This document shows, one piece after another, positions 10,974 through 20,682 of a stretch of 64,000 nt of DNA; the stretch's first letter is position 1; the number at the start of each line of letters is the position of its first letter. This DNA is from Bufo bufo (lineage: Eukaryota > Chordata > Amphibia > Anura > Bufonidae): the NCBI RefSeq assembly GCF_905171765.1, contig NC_053390.1, forward strand, positions 589,212,471-589,276,470. The letters run 5' to 3'. Made by a program: the position numbers and the translations under genes. The notes beneath the pieces were generated by a model. The model had not been told where the DNA came from, did not search any database, and worked only from the letters and a program-made list of their open reading frames with translations.

Positions 10974-11570
10974 TACAAAAAAAGAACAATTTGAATTGGA
11001 GGCAACATCTATGAAAAATCAATTCATGGAAAAACAATATTCATCTGCATTACTAGATGATGCACTTAATAGAGTGAAGAATTTAGACAGACGCACATTC
11101 TTGAAGAAAGGGATAAAAGAAACAATCAAGGAGAGGAAACATCTAAGCTAGTATTGCCCTTTAATACAGAATACAAAAAAATCTCAACTGTTGTAAATAA
11201 ACATTAGCATATGCTACGAGAAGACAAAGTTTTGGCCACTGTTTTGCCAAATAAACCACCTATTGTCTACACAAGAGCAGCTAATTTAGGACTACAGGTA
11301 GCCCCACTATTAGGAAACAAAAAAAAACCATCTATAATTACACCTTGGAAGACCTTAAAGGGGTCCTACAGGTGCTGCACCTGTGGTAATTGTAGAACAA
11401 CAAGGTTCCCCAAAAAAACTATGAAAGTAATTTCCCAAACCAATTCATACGAATGGGAGATTAATGAAATACTATCATGTAATAGCGAGGGTGTAATATA
11501 TATGCTGGAATGCCCAAGTGCAAAACAGTATGTGGGCTGCACCAGTAGGACCCTTAAGAGTCACAGATGA
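10974..11570 (+). pseudogene. Penelope-like element: RT C-terminus, CxC linker and GIY-YIG endonuclease fragment
   Basis: Frame 11211-11570 (119 codons) has a Cys-rich linker (C55, C56, C58, C61) followed by the GIY-YIG nuclease start: GVIY at 94-97 and YVG at 107-109. That order, RT tail, Cys-x-Cys linker, GIY-YIG, is characteristic of several PLE lineages. 10974-11150, in a frame ended by a stop, encodes an acidic/basic segment typical of the RT tail. Two stops separate the parts and the endonuclease ends after about 25 residues, so the gene is dead. The RT palm is absent. The lineage differs from the PLE at 51557-59604, whose endonuclease lacks this linker pattern. Confidence 0.8.
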
Positions 11571-12427
11571 TTTATGAATTTGCAACTTTGGCACCCAAGG
11601 GACTCAATTCTGAACTGGAATTATTTGGATTTTTATAGATGGTCCGGTGGCAGGTTTACATGACATGTCGACGACAGGCTGTTTTCCAGCGTGTCGACAT
11701 GTCCTGCATCCTCCCACCGGTACCATATAATCCATCAGTTGAAGCAAAGCGGCCATCTCCAATCAATGTGTAATAATGCAATGAATGGCTCTGAGAATCT
11801 TGCATATTTTGTAATTAATTTTAATCTAAGGCGATAAAGTGTCGCTGTTTTTATAGACATAAATACCTAATGATAGGCTTATTCTATAGCAATTGTTTAT
11901 AAGTGGAGAATGATATAGGCTTATTAAGCTAAATATAAACAAAATGATCTATTGTATACGTTATATGATTAAAAGTCACGGTCCGGTCTAGGTCTTAATT
12001 CAAGCTCAGGCTCTATTTAAAGAGCGGTATGTCCCCCTTGTTAACATCATTCTTTTGCCACTGAGGAAGAAACCCTTGAGGTTTTGAAACGCGTTTGGTG
12101 ATAAGAGTGACTGCATCCTTTAAAGACCCTGTGTTATATGTTCATACCATCAAAATCCAGAGTGTTACAAAGTACAGAAAGAAGATACAACTTGGCGACT
12201 GCAAAATCCAAGTACGCATGCGCAGAGTTTCGATAACAGCAAGGAACAACTCGTGGAGCTGTCAGCGTCCGGAAACTCACACTGCGCAGGCGCGAAGTGC
12301 TGCCACCAGTGAAACAACATCTGTGGGGCCACCGGTGTGTAGCGTATATACAAACAGGTATCGCCTTGCGGATAGAGCTACAAGGATCCGGTAAGAAGCG
12401 CATTTTATTTTATACAACAGCGACATA
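11571..12427 (+). other. PLE 3' region
   Basis: Non-coding sequence after the endonuclease fragment. It has an imperfect inverted pair around 'CGACAGGCTG' (11672-11710), a hammerhead-like motif (12061-12095) and then a GC-richer tail up to the Tc1 insertion at 12428, after which the tail may resume. Confidence 0.45.
12061..12095 (+). ncRNA. Hammerhead-ribozyme-like motif in PLE 3' region
   Basis: CTGAGGA (12061-12067) fits the CUGANGA half of the hammerhead core and GAAAC (12086-12090) the other half. Between them AAACC and GGTTT can pair as stem II. The next bases, GCGTT, make ACGCGT, a palindrome that could serve as a minimal or dimeric stem III. Hammerhead motifs are known in PLE terminal repeats. 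One extra A beside stem II is a mismatch to the ideal fold. Activity is not shown. Confidence 0.45.
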
Positions 12428-13473
12428 CACTCACCTAAATAATTATTAGGAACACCATACTAATACGGTGTTGGACCCCCTTTTGCCTTCAGAACTGCCT
12501 TAATTCTACGTGGCATTGATTCAACAAGGTGCTGATAGCATTCTTTAGAAATGTTGGCCCATATTGATAGGATAGCATCTTGCAGTTGATGGAGATTTGG
12601 GGGATGCACATCCAGGGCACGAAGCTCCCGTTCCACCACATCCCAAAGATGCTATATTGGGTTGAGATCTGGTGACTGTGGAGGCCATTTTAGTACAGTG
12701 AACTCATTGTCATGTTCAAGAAACCAATTTGAAATGATTTGAGCTTTGTAACATGGTGCATTATCCTGCTGGAAGTAGCCATCAGAGGATGGATACATGT
12801 TCTCATTCTGTTTATGCCAAATTCGGACACATTTGAATGTCTCAACAGAAATCGAGACTTATCAGACCAGGCAACATTTTTCCAGTCTTCAACAGTCCAA
12901 TTTTGGTGAGCTCGTGCAAATTGTAGCCTCTTTTTCCTATTTGTAGTGGAGATGAGTGGTACCCGGTGGGGTCTTCTGCTGTTGTAGCCCATCCGCCTCA
13001 AGGTTGTGCGTGTTGTGGCTTCACAAATGCTTTGCTGCATACCTCGGTTGTAACGAGTGGTTATTTCAGTCAACGTTGCTCTTCTATCAGCTTGAATCAG
13101 TTGGCCCATTCTCCTCTGACCTCTAGCATCCACAAGGCATTTTTGTCCACAGGACTGCTGCATACTGGATGTTTTTCCCTTTTCACACCATTCTTTGTAA
13201 ACCCTAGAAATGGTTATGCGTGAAAATCCCAGTAACTGAGCAGATGGTGAAATACTCAGACCGGCCCGTCTGGCACCAACAACCATGCCACGCTCAAAAT
13301 TGCTTAAATCACCTTTCTTTCCCATTCTGACATTCAGTTTGGAGTTCAGGAGATTGTCTTGACCAGCACCACACCCCTAAATGCATTGAAGCAACTGCCA
13401 TGTGATTGGTTGACTAGATAATTGCATTAATGAGAAATAGAACAGGTGTTCCTAATAATTCTTTAGGTGAGTG
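12428..13473 (-). mobile_element. Tc1-like element, internally deleted
   Basis: Inverted ends CACTCACCTAAA(T)AATTAT and the reverse of ATAATTCTTTAGGTGAGTG, about 28 bases each, flanked by TA (12426-12427 and 13474-13475). Encloses a minus-strand transposase remnant. Length 1046 bp is short for a full element of this family. Confidence 0.9.
12690..13325 (-). pseudogene. Tc1-like transposase, truncated
   Basis: Begins at an ATG at 13325. Residues 1-110 form the paired helix-turn-helix DNA-binding region; the first catalytic aspartate lies at D155 in a WSD context. Shortly after residue 165 the frame leaves the family's pattern: an internal deletion removes the section with the second aspartate. 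Sequence resembling the C-terminal part (a P-D-L-N-P-like region) is still present in other frames at 12480-12700 with a stop near 12660. Tc1 transposases are about 340 residues, so roughly a third is gone. Confidence 0.85.
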
Positions 13474-13475
13474 TA

Positions 13476-14100
13476 TATGAGATGTCCGAGTGGCGCATAT
13501 GTGAGTGAGTGAGTGAACTTCCATCTACTATACCAAGCTATCTACTGATAATTATCAGACGCACTAAACATAAGCACACAACCATACTGGACATAACCAA
13601 AAGCCGCATAAGTCTGCATCTTCATTTAAAATCTGGATGACATTACACAGGAAATCAGAACCAAGGTTATAAAGTATTGCAATAACCATATTAAATTGTG
13701 AGCTGCGAGAGCTCCACAGCCCATTACAAAGGAGGGACCGTGATCATTTTTAGATATTGCTATTTTATGTTATTTTATTTGTCATAATATATCGTCATCT
13801 TACATTGATATCATATATTGCTTTTGTTTGTATATGGTCTGATCCATAAGTGTCATTTTAATAGTGAGGATTAAATAAGTTATATTTGATTTCTTGTGAG
13901 CCGACCATTTTTTGTATTTGTCACTGGTAAGAAAATTACCTACACTACAGTTTACATCATGTACCTTTCTAACAGGAGAATACATTTTTTTTGTATAGTG
14001 CTTCTTTAAAGACACACAGGCGTGCTTATTAACTGTGAAACAGAAAAGTGGGATAAAATTCATGAAGAATGCTGCATAAAGTTAATTCATTTTTAATTGC
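13476..14100. other. No gene recognised
   Basis: AT-rich sequence. The first part may be the rest of the PLE tail interrupted by the Tc1 element. Nothing else supported. Confidence 0.5.
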
Positions 14101-14235
14101 AGATGCATTTCTTTCCAGGTAGCAAGGGATGTGTATACCAAGTTTCGTTGAAATCGATGGTTGCGCTTTTGAGTGATCGCGGAACATACATACATACATA
14201 TATATGTCCTTCTTTATACTGTATATAGATTAGAG
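14101..14235 (+). repeat. Retroposon 3' tail with ACAT microsatellite
   Basis: 'CCAAGTTTCGTTGAAATCGA' followed by 'GAGTGATCGCGGAACATAC' and a short (ACAT)n run, the arrangement of non-LTR retrotransposon or SINE 3' ends. No coding part. Confidence 0.5.
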
Positions 14236-14562
14236 GAGGTTGTATAAGTCAGAGCAGTGTCTTTGTACATCTTTACTAAGTGTTGACACAATTAATTTAG
14301 TGCTGTTACGAGAGGCACCAAGATCACAGCACCCACCAATCACATTGGTGTTTTGTAGAACCTTCTGTTAATAGCGCTTGTGCTCGCTTTCTTTTTACAA
14401 TTATAGAAAAGCATACCGGTGAACAAAGGTTTCCACTCCACACTTAGTTATATTCTTACCACAGTGTAAATCATACAAGTAAGTTACAACAAATGAGAAA
14501 ATAATTATGAAAGGAATTTTTTCTCATCATGAGCCAGAGGATCTCTGTCTCTCTAAATTTAA

Positions 14563-14721
14563 AGAGGACCTTTCAGTAGTTTAAAAACTAAAAACTAACT
14601 ATATCAGTGGGCTCCGGTGGGAGCCCGGTATAGGCTCCGGTGGGAGTCCCAGGCTATGAGCTGTGCGCTCTGCCCACTGATATAGTTAGTTTTTAGTTTT
14701 TAAACTACTGAAAGGTCCTCT
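14563..14721. mobile_element. TTAA-flanked hairpin MITE
   Basis: Flanked by TTAA at 14559-14562 and 14722-14725. Arms AGAGGACCTTTCAGTAGTTT... and its exact reverse complement run about 50 bases each; the loop carries a short direct repeat of GGCTCCGGTGGGAG. Consistent with a T2/Kolobok- or piggyBac-type MITE (TTAA target). Confidence 0.8.
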
Positions 14722-14725
14722 TTAA

Positions 14726-15265
14726 ACATGACATCCTATATCAGTACTATCAGTGCCACATTCAACTGAAATAAAAGGAAGTATGGCAAATGATTCACAG
14801 CATTCTTGCTGAGGAATTTTCCATCAGAGGGATCAATGGTTGACGTACAGTGTACAAAAAAGGTAGTTATGACTGAGAGGACAGATACTGTCGTTGCAGT
14901 GCATATTTTTTATTCTGTAAATTTTCATTGTATTTTTGTTGTGAAGTTGTTCAGCGTCTTGCTCTGCTGCTGCTTCACATTGATATTGTGGGTTACTTTT
15001 TGCACTGCATGTATTTTAATAAGACACTATGACCAATCAACTCCAATCCATGAATAATTAGTTTTTAGCTAATGTCCACAGCCTGCTTTGGTGAGAGGAA
15101 AATTTATACTTACCTGCTTCTTGCCACTCCGGTCCTCCACAATGGATCCAGGGTACATATGAATATTGGGGGGGAGGAAGGGGGGTACGAAACACAATAA
15201 ATCTATAATCATGTGGTTAAGTAACATAATTATTTTATAGGTCATTACAGAAATGGCAATACCAT
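14726..15265. other. No gene recognised
   Basis: Mixed AT-rich sequence with a G-run at 15168-15184. An 83-codon frame at 14806-15057 resembles no known family. Confidence 0.5.
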
Positions 15266-15301
15266 TTAACCCCTTAAGGACCGGGCTAATTTTCACCTTA
15301 A

Positions 15302-16697
15302 AGGATAACTGTCACATTTAGACCCTAATTTCAATTTTCATATATGTAGTGTCACGAGGGTGTCAAGAGCCACGTCTGACTCCATTATACCCGGGGTCAG
15401 GAAGTCGCAGCGGGTGGCTGCGCGCTCTATGTACAAAGACAGTGCTGTTTCTTAATGGTAGCTTTCTGGGTTTGCCTTGCAACCCTTTTTGGCTCACTCA
15501 GGGATCCGTAGCTTCTTCTCCTCAGCTGTTTCTTGTCCAGCAATCCTAACCTCCTTATATTCCCCTCTCCCACTTCTCTGGTTGCCAGATATAGAGCTTC
15601 CTGCCTGGACTTCTATACTGACCCACTGGAGCTGAGTCGCTGTGATCCCTGGTTGTTGTTCCAGAGCGTTTCCCTCCGGATCCCTGTCGGGCTTTTGTTG
15701 TCTGCTGTTTTCGCCCACCTGGGATTATATGTTTTGTCTGTATTGTCTGTCCTCTCCTTGGTGTTTTCCTTTAGTGTCAGTGGTGCGGACTAGTGATCCC
15801 ACCGCCCTGTTAACTACATAGGGCTCATCTTAGGGAAAGCCAGGGTTTAGGCACGTGATCGGCGTACGGGTGAGGAACCCGTCTAGGGACGTCAGGGCAG
15901 TCAGGTGCCAGCCTCAAGGTGAGTCAGGGGTCACCACCTTTCCCTCTCCCTTGGACAGGGCCTTCCTATTTCCCTCCCTTTGCGTGATGCCGGTCATGAC
16001 ATGTAGTTACTAATAACATGATATTCCAGAATCAGTTACTGTTAGACTGACTTACCCCATATTTGATAAGATTCATCCCTTAGCAACCAGTCCACATAAA
16101 ACTGCAATTTCACTATTCAGTTAAGATGGCCGCCACTGCCCTCACCCTGAGGCTAATCCCACCTGCCCTCACTATCCAATAACAATAGCCCCCCAAAAGT
16201 GTCAGTAACCAGAGCCCTCCCCGCTAAAGGGTTAATCTCCTGCAGCACAAAGGGGTCCTCTTACCACATGTTGCTTTCATTTATACACTGAGCAGATGGC
16301 AGATCTCCCTTCCCTGGTCTGCACTGCATCAACTCTGCTTTCTCCAGCTCTGCTGAGTGAGGGAGCGTCTGCCAAGCGCAGGGACAGGGAGAAGTGCACA
16401 CAGCCCAGGCACTGTTATCAGCTGCTGGGGAGGACCTGGCTTTAATCATTTACTTACAGTCCCTGGCTGTCAGTAATGTGACCTTGCACGCAGCCTGCTT
16501 CTGCGTCCTTCAACAGATAGACGGACCATGCCTAGCAACCTGATTTTAAGCACAGGTAAAAGTAGGCAGTACAGGGAACAAAAATGTGGAATTAAGGGGT
16601 AATTGAATACACAGTGAAAAGTTGAAATAGGGCCACCAAGGTGATATTAATCACCACAATCCAATACTCCCAAAAAAATAAATACGACAGTTATCCT
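15302..16697. mobile_element. TTAA-flanked MITE carrying a solo LTR
   Basis: Ends AGGATAACTGTC and GACAGTTATCCT are exact reverse complements, flanked by TTAA (15298-15301 and 16698-16701). Joining the flanks restores 'CACCTTAAGGACCAGGCC', which is the uninterrupted sequence at 61441-61458. Without the LTR and its duplication it is about 740 bp. T2/Kolobok-like or piggyBac-like by target. Confidence 0.85.
15350..16001 (+). repeat. Solo Gypsy LTR, TSD TGTAG
   Basis: 652 bp, reverse complement of the LTRs at 1-419 and 4624-5274. Flanked by a perfect 5-bp duplication TGTAG (15345-15349 and 16002-16006). Ends TGTCACGAGGG and GGTCATGACA. This is the expected product of LTR-LTR recombination after an integration. 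Confidence 0.96.
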
Positions 16698-16700
16698 TTA

Positions 16701-17185
16701 AGGACCAGGCCATTTTTTCAAATATGACCAGTGTCACTTTATGTGTGAATAACTTTAAAATGCTTTTACTTATCCAGGCCATTCTGAGATGGAGTAAAAA
16801 AAAGATTCATTTTTATTTATAAAAGAATACCAAATTTACCAAAAATCTTGAAAAATTCGCAAATTTCCAAGTTTCAATTTCTCTACTTCTATAATACATA
16901 GTAATAACTCCCAAAATAGTTATTAATTTACATTCCCCATATGTCTACTTCATGTTTGGATCAGTTTGGGAATGCCATTTTATTTTTTGGGGACGTTACA
17001 AGGCTTATAAGTTTAGAAGCAAATCTTGAAATTTTTCAGAAAATTTCCAAAACACACTTTTTAAGGGCCAGTTCAGGTCTGAAGTCAATTTTTGAGGCTT
17101 ACATAATAGAAACCACCCAAAAATGACCGCATTTGGAAACTACACCCCTCAAGGTATTCAAAACTGATTTTACAAACTTTGTTAA
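16701..17185. repeat. piggyBac-like left half, first block
   Basis: Non-coding block matching 61440-61975 of the second copy, including 'GACCAGTGTCACTTTA' and 'AAACTACACCCCTCAAGGTA'. No gene. Confidence 0.75.
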
Positions 17186-17412
17186 CAGTGATGGTCAGTT
17201 CGCAGTGTTCGGCAGCTTGACTCACCCGTCCGGCGATGCACAGGTAAGCCCTTACAGCCCGATGAAGGCCCCCGACGGCTGTTCTCGGAACTGCCTGCTC
17301 CCGGTGACCGCATTTAATTTCAGACCGGCTTATCTGTGCATCGCCGGATGGGTGAGTCAAGATGGCAGCTCGCATGTGTTCGCTGGCGAACACTGCGAAC
17401 TGACCATCACTG
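17186..17412. mobile_element. hAT MITE, 8-bp TSD TTTGTTAA
   Basis: Ends CAGTGATGGTCAGTTCG and CGAACTGACCATCACTG, flanked by TTTGTTAA (17178-17185 and 17413-17420). The second family copy (61965-61980) has the uninterrupted 'ACTTTGTTAACCC'. 227 bp, itself partly palindromic around 'CATCGCCGGA'. Confidence 0.9.
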
Positions 17413-18445
17413 TTTGTTAATCCTTTAGGTGTTCCACCAGAGTTATTGGCAAAAGGAGATGAAATTTCAGAATTAAAATTTTTTGGGCAAATTTTCCATT
17501 TTAATCCATTTTTTCCAGTAACAAAGCAAGTGTTAACAGCCAAACTAAACTTAATATTTATTGCCCTGATTCTGTAGTTTATAGAAACACCCCATATGTG
17601 GTCGTAAACTACTGTACAGGCACACGGCAGGGCACAGAAGGAAAGGAACACCATATGGTTTCTTGAAGGCAGATTTTGCTGGACTGGTTTATTTACACCA
17701 TGTCCCATTTGAAGCCCCCCTGATGCACCCCTAGAGAAGAAACTCCACCAAAGTGACCGCATTTTGGAAACTACGGGATAAGGTGGCAGTTTAGTTGGGA
17801 CTATTTTTAGGGTACATATGATTTTTAGTTGCTCTATATTACATTTTTTGTGAAGCAAAGTTACAAAAAATTGAAATTCTGAAATGCAAGGGCTTACCTG
17901 TGCATCGCCGGACGGGTAAGTCAAGATGGCAGCCCACATGTGTTCGCTGGCGAACAATCCGAACTGACCATAACTGTTTGTTAACCCTTTAGGTGTTCCA
18001 CAAGAGTTAATGGCAAATGGAGATGAAATTTCAGAATTTAAATTTTTGGGCAAATTTTCCATTTTAATTTATTTTTTCCACTAACAAAGCAAGGGTTAAC
18101 AGCCAAACTAAACTCAATATTTATTGCCCTGATTCTGTAGTTTATAGAAACACCCCATATGTGGTCGTAAACTACTGTATGGGCACACGGCAGGGCACAG
18201 AAGTAAAGGAACACCATATGGTTTCTGGAAGGCAGATTTTGCTGGACTGGTTTATTTACAGCATGTCCCATTTGAAGCCCCCCCTGATGCACCCCTAGAG
18301 TAGAAACTCCACAAAAGTGACCCCACTTTGGAAACTATGGGATAAGGTGGCAGTTTAGTTGGGACTATTTGTAGGGTATATATGATTTTTGGTTGCTCTA
18401 TATTATATTTTTGTGAGGCAAGGTTACAAAAAATTTAAATTCTGA
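17413..18445. repeat. Tandem duplication (~560 bp) including part of the hAT MITE
   Basis: 17413-17888 and 17973-18445 are near-identical and follow the same 'TTTGTTAA(T/C)CCTTTAGGTG' join. Between them, 17889-17972 is the right third of the hAT MITE. The duplication therefore arose after the MITE inserted. Open frames on the minus strand (up to 325 codons) run through both copies and are not conserved as protein. Confidence 0.8.
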
Positions 18446-19120
18446 AATTTTATCTCCATTTGCCAATAACTCTTGTGGAACACCTAAAGGGTTAAAAAAA
18501 AGTTTGTAAAATCAGTTTTGAATACCTTGAGAGGTGTAGTTTCTTAGATGGGGTCACTTTTATGGAGTTTCTACTCTAGGGGTGCATCAGGGGGGCTTCA
18601 AATGGTACATAGTATCCAAAAAAACAGTACAGCAAAATCTGCGTTCCAAAAACCATATGTCGCTCCTTTCCATCTGCGCCCTGCCGTTTGGCCATACAGC
18701 ATTTTACAACCACATATGGGGTGTTTCTAAAAACTACAGAATCAGGGCAATAAATATAGAGTTTTGTTTGAATGTTAACCCTTGCTTTGTTAACGGAAAA
18801 AAAGGATAAAAATTGAAAATTTGGCAAAAAATTGCTGTTTTGGCACCGTTTATTTTTTTATTTTTTTACTGTGTTTATTTGAGGGGTTAGTTCATGTGTT
18901 ATTTTTATAGAGCAGATTCATAGGGATGCGGAAATACCTAATATGTCTACTTTTATAAATTTGTTTAGGTTTTACACTATAATATCCTTTTTTAAACAAA
19001 AAAACATTTTAGTATCTTCATAGTAATTTCTTTTTTTTTTTTTGGCCGATTGTCTTAAATAGGGACTCATTTTTTGCGGGATGAGAGGACGGTTTTATTG
19101 GCACTATTTTGGGGTGCATA

Positions 19121-20682
19121 CAGGGAGTGCAGAATTATTAGGCAAGTTGTATTTTTGAGGATTCATTTTATTATTGAACAACAACCATGTTCTCAATGAA
19201 CCCAAAAAACTCATTAATATCAAAGCTGAATATTTTTGGAAGTAGTTTTTAGTTTGTTTTTAGTTTTAGCTATTTTAGGGGGATATCTGTGTGTGCAGGT
19301 GACTATTACTGTGCATAATTATTAGGCAACTTAACAAAAAACAAATATATACCCATTTCAATTATTTATTTTTACCAGTGAAACCAATATAACATCTCAA
19401 CATTCACAAATATACATTTCTGACATTCAAAAACAAAACAAAAACAAATCAGTGACCAATATAGCCACCTTTCTTTGCAAGGACACTCAAAAGCCTGCCA
19501 TCCATGGATTCTGTCAGTGTTTTGATCTGTTCACCATCAACATTGCATGCAGCAGCAACCACAGCCTCCCAGACACTGTTCAGAGAGGTGTACTGTTTTC
19601 CCTCCTTGTAAATCTCACATTTGATGATGGACCACAGGTTCTCAATGGGGTTCAGATCAGGTGAACAAGGAGGCCATGTCATTAGATTTTCTTCTTTTAT
19701 ACCCTTTCTTGCCAGCCACGCTGTGGAGTACTTGGACGCGTGTGATGGAGCATGTCCTGCATGAAAATCATGTTTTTCTTGAAGGATGCAGACTTCTTCC
19801 TGTACCACTGCTTGAAGAAGGTGTCTTCCAGAAACTGGCAGTAGGACTGGGAGTTGAGCTTGACTCCATCCTCAACCCGAAAAGTCCCCACAAGCTCATC
19901 TTTGATGATACTAGCCCAAACCAGTACTCCACCTCCACCTTGCTGGCGTCTGAGTCGGACTGGAGCTCTCTGCCCTTTACCAATCCAACCACGGGCCCAT
20001 CCATCTGGCCCATCAAGACTCACTCTCATTTCATCAGTCCATAAAACCTTAGAAAAATCAGTCTTGAGATATTTCTTGGCCCAGTCTTGACGTTTCAGCT
20101 TGTGTGTCTTGTTCAGTGGTGGTCGTCTTTCAGCCTTTCTTACCTTGGCCATGTCTCTGAGTATTGCACACCTTGTGCTTTTGGGCACTCCAGTGATGTT
20201 GCAGCTCTGAAATATGGCCAAACTGGTGGCAAGTGGCATCTTGGCAGCTGCACGCTTGACTTTTCTCAGTTCATGGGCAGTTATTTTGCGCCTTGGTTTT
20301 TCCACACGCTTCTTGCGACCCTGTTGACTATTTTGAATGAAACGCTTGATTGTTCGATGATCACGCTTCAGAAGCTTTGCAATTTTAAGAGTGCTGCATC
20401 CCTCTGCAAGATATCTCACTATTTTTGACTTTTCTGAGCCTGTCAAGTCCTTCTTTTGACCCATTTTGCCAAAGGAAAGGAAGTTGCCTAATAATTATGC
20501 ACACCTAATATAGGGTGTTGATGTCATTAGACCACACCCCTTCTCATTACAGAGATGCACATCACCTAATATGCTTAATTGGTAGTAGGCTTTCGAGCCT
20601 ATACAGCTTGGAGTAAGACAACATGCATAAAGAGGATGATGTGGTCAAAATACTCATTTGCCTAATAATTCTGCACGCAGTG
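19121..20682 (-). mobile_element. Tc1-like element, nearly full length
   Basis: Ends CAGGGAGTGCAGAATTATTA and the reverse of TAATAATTCTGCACGCAGTG, flanked by TA (19119-19120 and 20683-20684). The right arm of the host palindrome shows the unoccupied site as 'AAAAAGTCATATGCACCCC'. 1562 bp. Confidence 0.95.
19449..20464 (-). pseudogene. Tc1-like transposase with one frameshift
   Basis: Starts at ATG 20464. The first frame (20464-19697, 255 codons) has the helix-turn-helix region (about 8-45), a basic linker, the first catalytic aspartate D144 in WTDE and the second, D237 in MQD. Directly after D237 a one-base loss shifts the frame. The second frame (19808-19449) continues with the rest of the domain, including the third catalytic residue, glutamate 56 of that frame, in PDLNPIE, giving DD34E spacing as in Tc1 proper. 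Total about 340 residues, the family's normal length. Only this single lesion was found, so the copy is young. Confidence 0.93.

Noticed and set aside
17085..18062. 325-codon minus-strand frame
   Set aside because: Crosses a tandem duplication and a hAT MITE in the non-coding half of the piggyBac-like element; the same segments in the second copy have stops.
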